64,000 nucleotides of DNA from Roseiarcus sp963780825 (GCA_963780825.1 CAWADL010000010.1:558001-622000); one strand, 5' to 3'; counted from the first letter of the stretch, positions 9,857 to 19,488 are shown. Notes: generated from the sequence alone by a model not told the origin. Numbers and translations are program-made.

Positions 9857-10770
9857 GCGACAGTCTCCTCATTGTCCTGACCGCGATGCTCGGCGGGGCG
9901 ATCCGTGTTTCGACGCCGTTCATGTTTGTTGCGCTCGGCGAATGCCTCACCGAGAAGTCGGGCCGCGTCAATCTCGGCCTTGAGGGGACCTTGGTGTTCG
10001 GCGCCATGGTCGCGTATGCGCTGTCCTATCATACAGGCTCGCCGTGGATCGGCGTGCTGGCGGCGGGCTGCGCCGGCTCTTTGCTCGGGGCCATGCACGG
10101 AGCGATCTGCCGACTGCCCCGCGTCAACGATGTCGCGGTCGGCATTGCGATGATGTTGTTTGGCACGGGTATCGCGTTCTTTTTCGGCAAGCCCTACATC
10201 CAACCGCAAGCGCCGCGCTTGCCGTCCATCCCCTTCGGCGCCTATCTCGACAACGTCAATCTGCGCTCCGCGCTCGATATCAATCCGCTGTTCTTCGTCG
10301 GGATCGCGCTCTCTCTCGTGCTGGCGTGGGTATTCGCCAACACGCGCATCGGCTTGATTGTGAGGACCGTCGGCGATAGCGCGGCGGCCGCCAAGGCGAT
10401 GGGGTTCTCCGTCGATTTCGTGCGCTTCGCTGCGACTACGGTGGGCGGCTTTCTGGCCGGCATTGGCGGCGCGTTCCTGTCGCTGTCCTATCCCGGCTCC
10501 TGGAATCAGGGGTTGTCCTCCGGTCAAGGCCTGATGGCTGTCGCGCTGGTCATTTTCGCGCGCTGGTCGCCGCTGCGCTGTGTGCTCGCCGCATTGTTGT
10601 TTGGCGCGGCCGGCGCGCTCGGGCCATCGCTGCAATCGGTCGGCGTCACGCAGGGTTACTATTTCTTCAACGCCGCCCCTTACATCCTCACGCTCGGCAT
10701 CATGATCGCCACTTCGAGCGCCACGCGCTCGGCCAAGGACATGCCGGGCGAGCTCGCCATCGCCAAATAG
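9853..10770 (+). CDS. BMP-type ABC transporter permease 2
   Basis: 305 residues from ATG at 9853, overlapping the preceding stop by ATGA and preceded by AAGGAG. Hydrophobic throughout, with the LTEKSGRVNLGLEG signature of YufQ-type permeases (PF02653) near residue 35. It forms the heterodimeric channel with the preceding permease. A longer in-frame ORF upstream (from 9376) is only an overlap inside permease 1 and is rejected. Confidence 0.88.
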   Translation: MSDSLLIVLTAMLGGAIRVSTPFMFVALGECLTEKSGRVNLGLEGTLVFGAMVAYALSYHTGSPWIGVLAAGCAGSLLGAMHGAICRLPRVNDVAVGIAMMLFGTGIAFFFGKPYIQPQAPRLPSIPFGAYLDNVNLRSALDINPLFFVGIALSLVLAWVFANTRIGLIVRTVGDSAAAAKAMGFSVDFVRFAATTVGGFLAGIGGAFLSLSYPGSWNQGLSSGQGLMAVALVIFARWSPLRCVLAALLFGAAGALGPSLQSVGVTQGYYFFNAAPYILTLGIMIATSSATRSAKDMPGELAIAK

Positions 10771-10781
10771 GAGCGGGCCTG

Positions 10782-11799
10782 ATGAACGGTCTCGGAGGCC
10801 TCAACAAATCGCCGAGCGGCGTGGTCGTTGGCGTCGTGCAACTGCAACTGCCCAATGTCGTAACGAAGGCGGACCTTCAACGGCAGACCGCACGTATCGT
10901 TGAGATGGTTGGCAAGGCGCGACGCAACATGGGCGGCATGGACCTCGTCGTGTTTCCCGAATATTCGCTGCACGGCCTGTCGATGGACATGAACCCGGAG
11001 ATCATGTGCGCGCTCGACGGGCCGGAGGTCGCCGCCTTCAAGGCCGCCTGCGCGGAGCACAAGATCTGGGGCTGCTTCTCAATCATGGAGCGCAATCCCG
11101 ACGGTAATCCCTTCAATTCCGGCCTGATCATCGACGATCGCGGCGAGCTGAAACTTTACTACCGCAAGATGCACCCCTGGACGCCGGTCGAGCCCTGGGC
11201 GCCCGGCGACATCGGCATTCCCGTCTGCGACGGGCCGAAGGGCGCGAAAATCGCCCTCATCATCTGCCACGACGGCATGTTCCCGGAAATGGCGAGGGAA
11301 TGCGCTTACAAGGGCGCGGAAATCATGATCCGCACCGCCGGCTATACCGCGCCGATCCGCGAAGTCCTGGCGCTTCACCAACCAAGCCAACGCCTTCCAG
11401 AACTTGATGGCGACCGTCAATGTCTGTATGTGCGGCAGCGACGGCTCGTTCGACTCGATGGGGGAGGGCATGATCGTCAATTTCGATGGCGCGATCGTGG
11501 CCCAGGGTGTCACCGGCCGCGTCGACGAAATCATCACCGCTGAGCTGCGCCCCGACCTCATAAGAGAAGCGCGCAAATATTGGGCGGTCGAGAACAATAT
11601 CTATCAGCTCGGCCATCGCGGCTTCGTCGCGGTGAAGGGCGGCGCACAGGATTGCCCCTATACATTCATGCAGGACCTCGTCGCCGGCCGCTATCGGCTG
11701 CCCTGGGAGGATGAGGTGGTGCACAAGGATGGCGCCGCCTACGGTTTTCCCGCGCCGACGCGCGTCTACGGCGAGAAACTCAAACTGGCGGCGGAGTGA
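10782..11799 (+). CDS. amiF: Formamidase (nitrilase superfamily), single frameshift
   Basis: Carbon-nitrogen hydrolase closely resembling AmiF formamidase, which splits formamide to formate and ammonia. ATG at 10782 follows AGGAGCGGG. The opening MNGLGGLNKSP is family-typical. Catalytic triad visible: Glu in VFPEYSLHG (~residue 61), Lys in YYRKMHPW (~134) and Cys in LIICHDGMFPE (~167). The frame breaks at about 11365: removing one T (GAAGTCC to GAAGCC) restores the family's AWRFTNQANAFQN and joins to the VNVCMCGSDGSFDSMGEG half, which runs to 11799. Expected full length is ~338 residues. It lies between the permeases and biuret hydrolase, so it probably supplies ammonia from an amide product of the same pathway. 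Confidence 0.87.
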
Positions 11800-11801
11800 C
11801 C

Positions 11802-12479
11802 ATGCCGACGATCGAAGCAAACCCCTATCCGTGGCCCTATAATGGCGATCTCAAGCCGGACAACACCGCGCTGATCATCATCGATATGCAGACCGATTTC
11901 TGCGGCAAAGGCGGCTATGTCGACTCGATGGGCTACGATCTCTCGCTGACCCAGGCGCCGATCGAGCCAATCAAGTCGCTGCTCGCGGCGGCGCGCGAGA
12001 AGGGCTATCACGTCATCCACACGCGCGAGGGGCATCGGCCCGATCTCTCCGATCTGCCTGACAACAAGCGCTGGCGCTCGCGACGCATCGGCGCCGGCAT
12101 CGGCGATCCCGGCCCGTGCGGCAAGATCCTGGTGCGCGGCGAGCCGGGTTGGAACATCATCGAGGAGCTGGCGCCGCTGGCTTCCGAGGCGATCATCGAC
12201 AAGCCCGGCAAAGGATCGTTCTGCGCGACTGATCTCGAACTGATTTTGCGCACGCGTGGGATCACCAATCTGATGCTGACCGGCATTACCACCGACGTCT
12301 GCGTGCATACGACGATGCGCGAGGCCAACGATCGCGGCTTCGAATGCCTGATCATCAGCGACGCATGCGCCGCGACCGATCCCGGCAATCATGCCGCCGC
12401 GCTGAAAATGGTGACGATGCAGGGCGGCGTGTTCGGCGCCGTCGCCTCGTCAGCGGAAGTGCTCGCGGTCCTGCCGTGA
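11802..12479 (+). CDS. biuH: Biuret amidohydrolase (isochorismatase-like cysteine hydrolase)
   Basis: 225 residues from ATG at 11802 after CGGAG, three bases beyond the formamidase stop. Isochorismatase-fold hydrolase with the Asp-Lys-Cys triad: Asp in ALIIIDMQTDFCG (~residue 34), Lys in IIDKPGKGSF (~140) and Cys in TGITTDVCVHTTMRE (~175). Family similarity and the neighbouring cyanurate-type hydrolase favour biuret hydrolase (biuret to allophanate and ammonia). A RutB-like ureidoacrylate hydrolase is the alternative if the ring substrate is a pyrimidine. The stop overlaps the next start as GTGA. Confidence 0.78.
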   Translation: MPTIEANPYPWPYNGDLKPDNTALIIIDMQTDFCGKGGYVDSMGYDLSLTQAPIEPIKSLLAAAREKGYHVIHTREGHRPDLSDLPDNKRWRSRRIGAGIGDPGPCGKILVRGEPGWNIIEELAPLASEAIIDKPGKGSFCATDLELILRTRGITNLMLTGITTDVCVHTTMREANDRGFECLIISDACAATDPGNHAAALKMVTMQGGVFGAVASSAEVLAVLP

Positions 12480-13571
12480 CGCGACGCGCCTTCGTGCACC
12501 GCATCCCCGCGAATGCGCCGGACGACGTCGACGGCTTCGCGGCGCGCGTCGCCGAGGGCGCGATCAAGCCGCGAGACGTGGTCGCAATCCTTGGCAAAAC
12601 CGAAGGCAACGGAAACGTCAACGACTTCTCGCGCGGGCTCGCGACGCGCGCTCTGTCGGATGCGTTGGCCCGCGCCGGGGCTGATCCATCGCGGGTTTGT
12701 TTGGTCATGTCAGGCGGCACGGAGGGCGGCCTGACGCCGCATTTTCTCGTGTTCGAAACGCGCGTCGTTGACGAGCCCTCGGAAGCCGGCGCACTGGCGG
12801 TGGGCTGCGCGCGCAGCGCGCGGCTGCCTTATGAGCATCTGGGACGCCTCGCGCAGGTTGACGCGGTCGCCGCAGGGGTGCGCGCGGCGATGCGCGACGC
12901 GGGTCTTGAACGCCCCGAAGACGTGCATTTCGTCCAGATCAAATGCCCTCTGCTGACAGCCGATCGCGTTGCCGCGACCGAAGCGCGCGGGCTCACCACG
13001 GCGACGCGCGATACGCTGAAGTCGATGAGCCTTTCGCGCGCGGCGTCGGCGCTGGGCGTCGGCGTAGCGCTTGGAGAGATCGACCGCGAACGGTTGACAG
13101 ACGCGGACGTCGGGCGTGATTTTTCCCTCTTCTCGGCGCGCGCCTCGGCTTCCGCGGGCGTCGAGCTGGAGGATCACGAAATCGTCGTGCTCGGCGCCGC
13201 GTCTGGAGGCTGGGCAGGCCCGCTGCACATCGACCACGCCGTCATGGCCGACGGGCTCGATGTCGAGCCCGTGCGGGCGACGCTTGCTCGGCTGGGTTTG
13301 TCTGCGCCGGGGCAACTTGTCGCCGCGGCAGGCGGCGCGCGTCGTCGCGCTGCTCGCCAAAGCCGAGGCCGGCGCCAGCGGCACTTTGCGAGGCCGGCGG
13401 CACACGATGCTCAACGACAGCGACATTTCCTCCACACGCCACGCCCGCGCCTTCGTCGCCGGCGCGTTGGGCGCGTTGATCGGCCACGCCGAGATCTTTG
13501 TCTCCGGCGGCGCCGAACATCAGGGACCCGATGGCGGCGGACCCGTCGCTCTCATAGTTGAGGCCGCGCGC
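12476..13571 (+). CDS. Ring-opening amidohydrolase (cyanuric acid/barbiturate hydrolase family), frameshifted
   Basis: AtzD/TrzD/barbiturase family, which opens cyanuric acid or barbiturate using three serine-lysine repeats. GTG at 12476 overlaps the preceding stop. Family motifs: KTEGNGNVNDFSR, VMSGGTEGGLTPH (nucleophile-type Ser), GPLHIDHAVM, GRRHTMLNDSDI and VSGGAEHQGP near the C-terminus. One extra T at about 13317 (CAACTTGTCG for CAACTGTCG) shifts the frame; removing it gives GQLSPRQAARVVALLAKAE. Length ~365 matches the family. No stop separates it from the following ATPase in the current sequence, so the C-terminal end is uncertain. Cyanurate is favoured over barbiturate because of adjacent biuret hydrolase. 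Confidence 0.8.
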
Positions 13572-15123
13572 ATGACCGACGCCCTTCCGCTCGCCAAAAC
13601 CTCGACGCCGCCCGGCCGCGGCCCGTCGCTCGAAACCATGGGCATGAGCAAGTCGTTCGGCCGCTTTCAGGCGCTCGGCGATGTGTCAATCAAAGTTCCC
13701 GCCGGCACCTTCCACGCGCTGCTTGGCGAGAACGGCGCCGGCAAATCGACGCTCGTCAAATGCGTGATGGGTTTCTATTCGCCCGACAAGGGCCAGCTTC
13801 TGCTCGACGGGCAGGAAGTCAAACTCGCCAATCCGCGCGATGCGCAGACGCATGGCGTCGGCATGGTCTACCAGCATTTCACGCTCGTGCCCTCGCTGAC
13901 CGCTGAGGAGAACCTGGTCGTAAGCCGCGCCGACGCGCCCGGTGTGATCAACTGGCGAAAGGAACGCGGGCGGCTCGAAGCGTTCCTCTCGCGCATGCCT
14001 TTCCGCGTTCCGCTCGACCGGCCGGTCGCCTCGCTCGCGGCCGGCGAGAAACAGAAGCTCGAAATCCTTAAGCTGCTTTATCTCGATCAGCGCTTCCTGA
14101 TCCTCGATGAGCCGACCTCAGTGCTCACCCCGGCCGAAGCCGACGAAATCCTCGGCTTGCTAAAGGGCATGGCGCATCGCGGCGAGATCACCGCGCTGAT
14201 GATCACCCACAAGTTCCGCGAAGTGGAGGCGTTCTGTGACGACGTCAGCATCCTGCGGCGCGGGCGGAAAGTTGGCGGCGGCAAGGTCGGCGAATTGTCG
14301 ACCCGCGACATGGCGGCGATGATGATTGGCGACGCGGTCGTCCGCTCGAGCGCGGCCCGCGTCGAGCGCCCGCGCGGCGAGAAACAGCTGGAGATCGCCG
14401 GGCTGCATGTCGAAAACGACGAGGGCCGCGAGGCGGTGGCGGGCTTCGATCTCGTCGTCAGGGCAGGGGAGATCGTCGGGATCGCGGGGGTCTCCGGCAA
14501 CGGCCAAAGCCAGTTGGTCGAGGCCTTGACCGGACAGCGTCCCATCAAGGCGGGACAAGTGCTCGTGCGCGACCAGAATTTCGAACCGAAGCGCGACCAT
14601 TTCGACAAGTTCAAAGTGTTCGGCCTGCCCGAGGAGCCGCTGAAGAACGCGACCGCGCCAACCATGTCGGTGGCCGAGAACATGGCGTTCCGCAGTTTCG
14701 ACAAGCCGCCGATCGCCTCGCTCGGCTGGTGGTTGTCACCGGGGCCGATGCGCGCCATCGCGCGCGACCTGATTGCGCGCTACAACGTCAAGACGGTATC
14801 GCCGGACGCGCCGATCCGCGATCTCTCCGGCGGAAACGTGCAGCGCGCGGTGCTCGCGCGCGAACTCTCCACCGACGTCGATGTGCTGATTGTCGCCAAC
14901 CCTTGCTTCGGCCTGGATTTTGTTTCCGTCGCCGACATTCGCGCCCAGATCGTCGAACAGCGCAATCGCGGCGCGGCGGTGCTGCTCGTCTCCGAGGATC
15001 TCGACGAGGTGTCTGGAGCTTTCCGACCGCATCGCCGTCATGTCTGAGGGCCGCGTCGCCTATCTGACCGAGGGCGCGGGCGCGGACCGCGCAACGATCG
15101 GGAGCCACATGGCCGGGCATTAA
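13572..15123 (+). CDS. BMP-type ABC transporter ATP-binding protein (two nucleotide-binding domains), frameshifted near end
   Basis: About 516 residues from ATG at 13572. First ATPase domain: Walker A GENGAGKST, Q-loop, Walker B FLILDEPTSVL, with the ABC signature altered to ASLAAGEKQK. Second domain: Walker A-like GVSGNGQSQ, signature DLSGGNVQR and a Walker B-like NPCFGLD. A degenerate second site is usual in RbsA/YufO-type ATPases. An extra T at about 15012 (GTGTCTGG for GTGCTGG) breaks the frame inside DEVLELSDRIAVMSEGR; the correct tail ends at TAA 15121-15123. It completes the BMP importer of this operon. Confidence 0.85.
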
Positions 15124-15218
15124 GCCGCCCCCAGGTATCGCGTCCATTCGGGGCAATTTTGCCTTGCCGCACGTCCAGCCGCCGCCGCATATTGCCCAAA
15201 TCTTTGGCATGGCGACGG

Positions 15219-15739
15219 ATGGCACACGCAATTCCCGAATCCTGGCACGACTTTTTCAACCTCGTAGGCTGCGCAGCTGCAACGTTGGTTGGGCTCATGT
15301 TTGTCGCCGCCTCCGTAGGCGCCGGCGTCTTCACGGAAGAGCGTCAAGTTGGTCTCCGGACTTTCCTCTCGCCAACCGTCGTCGCCTTTAGCGTCGTTCT
15401 CGCTACCTGCATCGTCGGCGTACTTCCGTCGCCGAACCAGATCGTTCCCGCCGTTCTCCTCAGCGCTATTGGATTGCTAGGCATCGCTTATTCAGCGCAC
15501 ATCTGGCGGCGGATGATTCAAAACGGCTTACCGCCAAGATCGATCAGGAAGATCGACTGTGGTATGTATTTGCGCGGATTCTCGCCTACATTGTTTTGAC
15601 GGGTTCGGGCTTCGCCTTCGCTGTTGGCAGCAAGTCCGCCGCCTCAGTTCTCACCATCGGCGTCTGCCTCCTCCTCATCGCAGGGATCCGCAACGCCTGG
15701 GACATGACGACCTGGGTCGTCCTGAGACGTCAAAGCTGA
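15219..15739 (+). CDS. Small four-helix membrane protein, unknown function (one frameshift)
   Basis: Begins at ATG 15219 (MAHAIPESWHDFFNLVG). Hydrophobic segments: AAATLVGLMFVAASVGAG (~residues 18-35), VVAFSVVLATCIVGVL (~55-70), VPAVLLSAIGLLGIAY (~78-93), and, in a second frame, ILAYIVLTGSGFAFAVG and SVLTIGVCLLLIAGI. Near 15530 one base seems to be missing: joining at that point gives TAKIDQEDRLWYVFARI and a stop at 15737-15739, ~173 residues. No family is recognised with certainty; it resembles hypothetical membrane proteins of Rhizobiales. It follows the importer operon by ~95 bases but need not belong to it. Confidence 0.5.
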
Positions 15740-15790
15740 GCGATAGATCGCGCGCGCAACTAATTCGAACTCATATGCGAGGACGACGGG

Positions 15791-16063
15791 GTGCACCTTC
15801 CAGCAATCGATCCTCTCGTGGCGGTCGGCGTCGTCGTCGCTACCGCCCTGACTGACGCTTGCTATGTCATGTTCACATCGGCGGTCGCGGCGCGGCGCCG
15901 GTGGCCCGCGGCGTCGTGGAGCAGCGTTTGGTATCTGCTCTCCTCCTTTGCGGTGATCAGCTACACGAACAACTGGGTGTACGTGTGTTTCGCCGCTGCC
16001 GGCTCGTGGATCGGAGCGTTCGCGTCCATCAGCTTGATGCATAGACCGGCGCCCAAGGCCTAG
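15791..16063 (+). CDS. Small integral membrane protein, unknown function
   Basis: 90 residues from a GTG at 15791. Three probable membrane segments: PLVAVGVVVATALTDACYV, WSSVWYLLSSFAVISY and WVYVCFAAAGSWIGAFA. The loop after the first carries RRRW, giving a positive-inside hint. Charged and aromatic residues are conserved-looking (TDACYVMFTSAV), but I do not recognise a named family. Start codon choice is uncertain. Confidence 0.5.
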   Translation: MHLPAIDPLVAVGVVVATALTDACYVMFTSAVAARRRWPAASWSSVWYLLSSFAVISYTNNWVYVCFAAAGSWIGAFASISLMHRPAPKA

Positions 16064-16715
16064 GAGCGCTTCGAAACGGAGACGGAAGTCGAGCAGGCCA
16101 GCGCACTCCTGTCCACGCAAGCCAATTCGCAGGAGCGCGCTGATCGCGCCGTTTATCTTCCGAACAATGGGCCTACCCTTGATTGATAAAGGGGTAAAGC
16201 CAAGCGTAGAGCAAGAATTGTTGATTGTTTTCGGCCTCGATACCTTCATCGTCAGAACGCCGAGACGGACACGACCTGGGAGCGTGCTCACGGATAATGC
16301 CGATTAAATAGCTTCCTCGTACGGCCTCCAGGTCAATACGCGGGATGTTTCCAACCAACCATCCCGACAATCTGCCAGACTAGTTCTGATCGGTTGGAAT
16401 ACCAGACTTATTCGATCACTTCGGTATTCACTCACCCACTTCATAGAGCGAAGCCGATCACAATTTACATTACAAATAAAAATCGCGCATCCTGAGTTTT
16501 CGTTTGACTTGCTAGCGCACAAGCCTGAATGTTTGTGGACATCAAGCATGCTTCGATAGGTCTTTGTCGTTGAGGCAATTTAGGTCGTGCGCTGCGTAAT
16601 CAAGCTGAGTGCGGCTGGGTCAGTCTTGGATCGTTGAAAGACTGTAAAACGATTTAAGTCTCGTTTCTTCACGTGGGTTAGCCCCTCGTGCATTCTCGCG
16701 ATAAGGGAGATCGTA
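16064..16715. other. AT-richer intergenic region
   Basis: About 650 bases with no gene I can support. Base composition from ~16150 to 16680 is visibly lower in GC than the surroundings (for example CAATTTACATTACAAATAAAAATC near 16460, given here as a composition remark). Short minus-strand ORFs at 16304-16549 and 16580-17044 have no recognisable similarity or ribosome sites. The region probably contains the promoter of the downstream protease gene and may mark the edge of transferred DNA. Confidence 0.4.
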
Positions 16716-17939
16716 GTGGACCACGCTCTCAGCGCAGCACTCGGGTCTTGCAACTGTTGTTTCATCGTACCTCCCCATATTCTCTCAAAGCTGTCGACAA
16801 GCGGGGATCGCGAGCTGGCCTCGGCGGCGGCGCGGACGGTGCAAATCACCAACAGTTTGCAGGCGTTTCGCGGGCAGTTGAGCACGGGCGCGCCGTCGTC
16901 GACGGTCCCCATCCGGCCTGGACTTCGGCGGCAAGCCTTCAATTGCAACGGCACAGATGATATTCCCGGAGATCTGTCCCGTTCGGAAACGGACCCCCCA
17001 GTTGCGGACGCCGCGATAAACCAGGCGTTCGACAACGCGGGCACGAGTTGGAATTTCTACAAACAGATCTTCGGACGTGAATCGGTGGACGGCCATGGCC
17101 GCTCGTTGGTTTCTTCGGTCCATTTCAGCCAGAATTACGACAATGCGTTCTGGAACGGGCAGGAGATGGTTTACGGAGACGGTGATGGTCAGATATTCCA
17201 GAACTTTACAAACTCGCTGGATGTGATCGCGCATGAACTGACCCATGGCGTAACCCAATTCACTGCGCAGCTCTCCTACCACGATCAATCCGGAGCTCTC
17301 AACGAATCCATGTCGGATTGTTTTGGCTCGATGGTCAAACAATGGGCGAAGGGGCAGACCGTAGACCAGGCCGACTGGTTGATTGGGGCCGACATTCGCG
17401 CACCTGGCTTCCAGGGCCGCGCATTGCGAGACATGGCCAACCCGGGAACCGCTTATGACGATCCGCGCTTAGGTCAGGATCCGCAGCCAGGGCACATGGA
17501 CGGCTACGTCGAGACCCAAGACGACAACGGCGGCGTGCACATCAACTCCGGGATTCCAAACCGGGCGTTCGTGCTTGCCGCAAAGGCGATTGGCGGACGT
17601 TCCTGGGAGGTGATCGGAAAGATCTGGTACGTGACGCTTACCGAGCGTCTCACCGCCAGCGCCGACTTTGCGAAATGCGCTCAGGAGACCGTCTCCGTCG
17701 CTCGGGATCTGTTCCCCTCCGACCTGACAATTGCCGCGCGCGTGGCGCAAGCCTGGACCGAAGTAGGCGTTCTCTCTTCGGAAAATGCCGCGGCCGCCAA
17801 TATTGCCACCCTCGCGCCGTCTATGCGTGGCGCTGCGGCAGCAGGGTTGGTCGACGCGCCGGCGATGACGCTGATAGCCCAGAACCGAAAACGTCAAGGC
17901 GCTGACAAGCATGCGAAGTCGTCTTCATTGCGCAGATAG
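16716..17939 (+). CDS. M4 (thermolysin/protealysin-type) neutral metalloprotease
   Basis: 407 residues from GTG at 16716, preceded by AAGGGAGATC. The N-terminus CFIVPPHILSKL is the short protealysin-type propeptide rather than the long secreted FTP/PepSY propeptide, and no signal peptide is seen. The catalytic zinc site is VIAHELTHGVTQ (~residue 173) with the downstream zinc ligand Glu in ALNESMSDCFG (~197). The catalytic C-terminal helical domain runs to ~340, including GGVHINSGIPNRAF. Residues ~355-407 form an Ala-rich extension with a basic tail, not part of the usual catalytic unit. The next gene encodes an emfourin-like inhibitor, as in protealysin operons. In Serratia, protealysin acts on host actin and other proteins; the role here is unknown. 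Confidence 0.88.
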   Translation: MDHALSAALGSCNCCFIVPPHILSKLSTSGDRELASAAARTVQITNSLQAFRGQLSTGAPSSTVPIRPGLRRQAFNCNGTDDIPGDLSRSETDPPVADAAINQAFDNAGTSWNFYKQIFGRESVDGHGRSLVSSVHFSQNYDNAFWNGQEMVYGDGDGQIFQNFTNSLDVIAHELTHGVTQFTAQLSYHDQSGALNESMSDCFGSMVKQWAKGQTVDQADWLIGADIRAPGFQGRALRDMANPGTAYDDPRLGQDPQPGHMDGYVETQDDNGGVHINSGIPNRAFVLAAKAIGGRSWEVIGKIWYVTLTERLTASADFAKCAQETVSVARDLFPSDLTIAARVAQAWTEVGVLSSENAAAANIATLAPSMRGAAAAGLVDAPAMTLIAQNRKRQGADKHAKSSSLRR

Positions 17940-17966
17940 GCGCGCTCTCGATCCTGAAAGGGCGGC

Positions 17967-18251
17967 ATGAGACTTGTGGTTCAACGCTCTGGTGGTTTTG
18001 CGGGGCTCAGCCGGCGCGGCGAGCTAAGCGATCAGGAATTATCGAGCGAACAGCGGGCGGCATTGGCGCGGGTCATCGAGAGCCCGGAAAATAACGCGAA
18101 CGCAAAACAAGGCGAGCAACCGGAGGTGGGACGCGCGGTCGGCGCGGATGAGTTCATGTACCGGCTTGATATTGAGGACGACAGCGGCAAGCGATCAATC
18201 ACGCTGCCGGAGTCAAAAATGCCTGCGGAATTGAAGAGCATTGTTCGATGA
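17967..18251 (+). CDS. Emfourin-like inhibitor of M4 protease
   Basis: 94 residues from ATG at 17967, with GAAAGGG just upstream and 27 bases after the protease stop, so clearly one operon. Seen: MRLVVQRSGGFAGLSRRGEL at the start, a DEFMYRLDIEDD strand in the middle and MPAELKSIVR at the end. This pattern matches the emfourin family, small cytosolic proteins that bind and inhibit protealysin-like M4 peptidases and are encoded beside them. The pairing is established for protealysin; assigning inhibition here is by family and context. Confidence 0.75.
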   Translation: MRLVVQRSGGFAGLSRRGELSDQELSSEQRAALARVIESPENNANAKQGEQPEVGRAVGADEFMYRLDIEDDSGKRSITLPESKMPAELKSIVR

Positions 18252-18320
18252 GATCGGGACCACGAGACGTCGGTTCCAATTCCTGAGCTTTCATGCGTTC
18301 AACTGAGACGGAGGACTAAC

Positions 18321-19478
18321 ATGGCTGACATTCTGGAACCAGCATTTTCCATCCCGAAGGGCTTCCGTATTCATCAGGTTGTTCCGAGGGGCGTGGGCGT
18401 CGCTGAAGCGCTCGCGGCTCCGGCCGCGGCGCCAGCTCTCGGACCGCTTGCAGCTTTCGTCGGCACATGGAAGGGCATTGGCTTCAACACGATTTTCCGG
18501 CCGCAAAATCAGACGTTTCCGCTGCCCAAGCCCGCGCCCGGCGACAATCTTCTCGAACTGAATCTAACCTCGGAGACGTTGTCGTTCTCGCCGAGTTTGG
18601 GCTCGATCCCTAATCGCGGCATGCTCCAGGACGACATCTTCTTGAACGGCGTTCCGTATGTTCAGTCGATCAACGACGTGACAAACCCGGCCCCGCCGAC
18701 GGGAATTCATTTCGAGCCTGGCATTTGGCTGATTGTGCCGAGCACGACCAATCCTAACGAGCCGGTATCGCTCGCCCGCATGGCCTCCATCCCGCACGGG
18801 GTCACCATTGTGGCTCAGGGCAAGGCCTTACCGGCGAAGGCTGGCCCACCGGACATAGCGGCTGTCGATATCACTCCGACGGCGATTGCGGGCGGTGATC
18901 GGATTAGGTTCCCCAGCCAGACCGCAACCGACCAGACCACGGCGAGAATCCCACAAGACCTGACGGCTTGGATTCAAGCGGGCACGATAACTCAAGCCTT
19001 GCTCGACAATCCGAACCTGCTGCTCAAGAATGCGATCGCGGTGCAGAACATTCTTTCCACAACTACAATCATAATAAGCACCAATCCGGCAGACCCGCTA
19101 TTTGGCGGCGGAACCGACAATATCGCGTTCCTCCTCGGGGACGCCGCCGGGAAAAGCCCAAACGCGAACGCGGTCACGATGTCCGCGGTTTTCTGGATCG
19201 AGACGGTCGAACACCAACTTCACATCGACTTCCCGAATGGCAGCGCTCCGACCACGGTCGAGCCGCAGGGCGCCCCGTTCGGACTTCCGGTGCCGTCCTT
19301 CCTGGTGGATCCTCCCGTCCAACTGACGGGCCCGCGAACGATCAAGGTCACTTCGACACAAATTCAGTACAGCCAAAATGTTATCCTCAACTTCAACGGA
19401 TTAAGTTGGCCGCACGTCTCCGTCGCCACTCTCGTGCCGGCCGATCCGCTGCCAATCCCGGCGTCAGCTTGGCAGTGA
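18321..19478 (+). CDS. Nitrobindin-like (FABP/heme-binding fold) protein
   Basis: 385 residues from ATG at 18321 with GGAGG seven bases upstream. Near residue 45 is LAAFVGTWKGIGFNTIF, containing the GxWxGxG motif seen in nitrobindin/THAP4-like lipocalin-fold heme proteins. Strand-rich segments follow (PGIWLIVPSTTNPNEPVSLA, TMSAVFWIETVEHQLHIDF). The protein is longer than a plain nitrobindin (~160), with inserted strand pairs. It follows the protease and inhibitor genes by 69 bases on the same strand. Heme binding is not demonstrated by any residue I can single out, so a general calycin-like ligand-binding protein is the safer reading. Confidence 0.5.
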   Translation: MADILEPAFSIPKGFRIHQVVPRGVGVAEALAAPAAAPALGPLAAFVGTWKGIGFNTIFRPQNQTFPLPKPAPGDNLLELNLTSETLSFSPSLGSIPNRGMLQDDIFLNGVPYVQSINDVTNPAPPTGIHFEPGIWLIVPSTTNPNEPVSLARMASIPHGVTIVAQGKALPAKAGPPDIAAVDITPTAIAGGDRIRFPSQTATDQTTARIPQDLTAWIQAGTITQALLDNPNLLLKNAIAVQNILSTTTIIISTNPADPLFGGGTDNIAFLLGDAAGKSPNANAVTMSAVFWIETVEHQLHIDFPNGSAPTTVEPQGAPFGLPVPSFLVDPPVQLTGPRTIKVTSTQIQYSQNVILNFNGLSWPHVSVATLVPADPLPIPASAWQ

Positions 19479-19488
19479 TTTGCACTCT

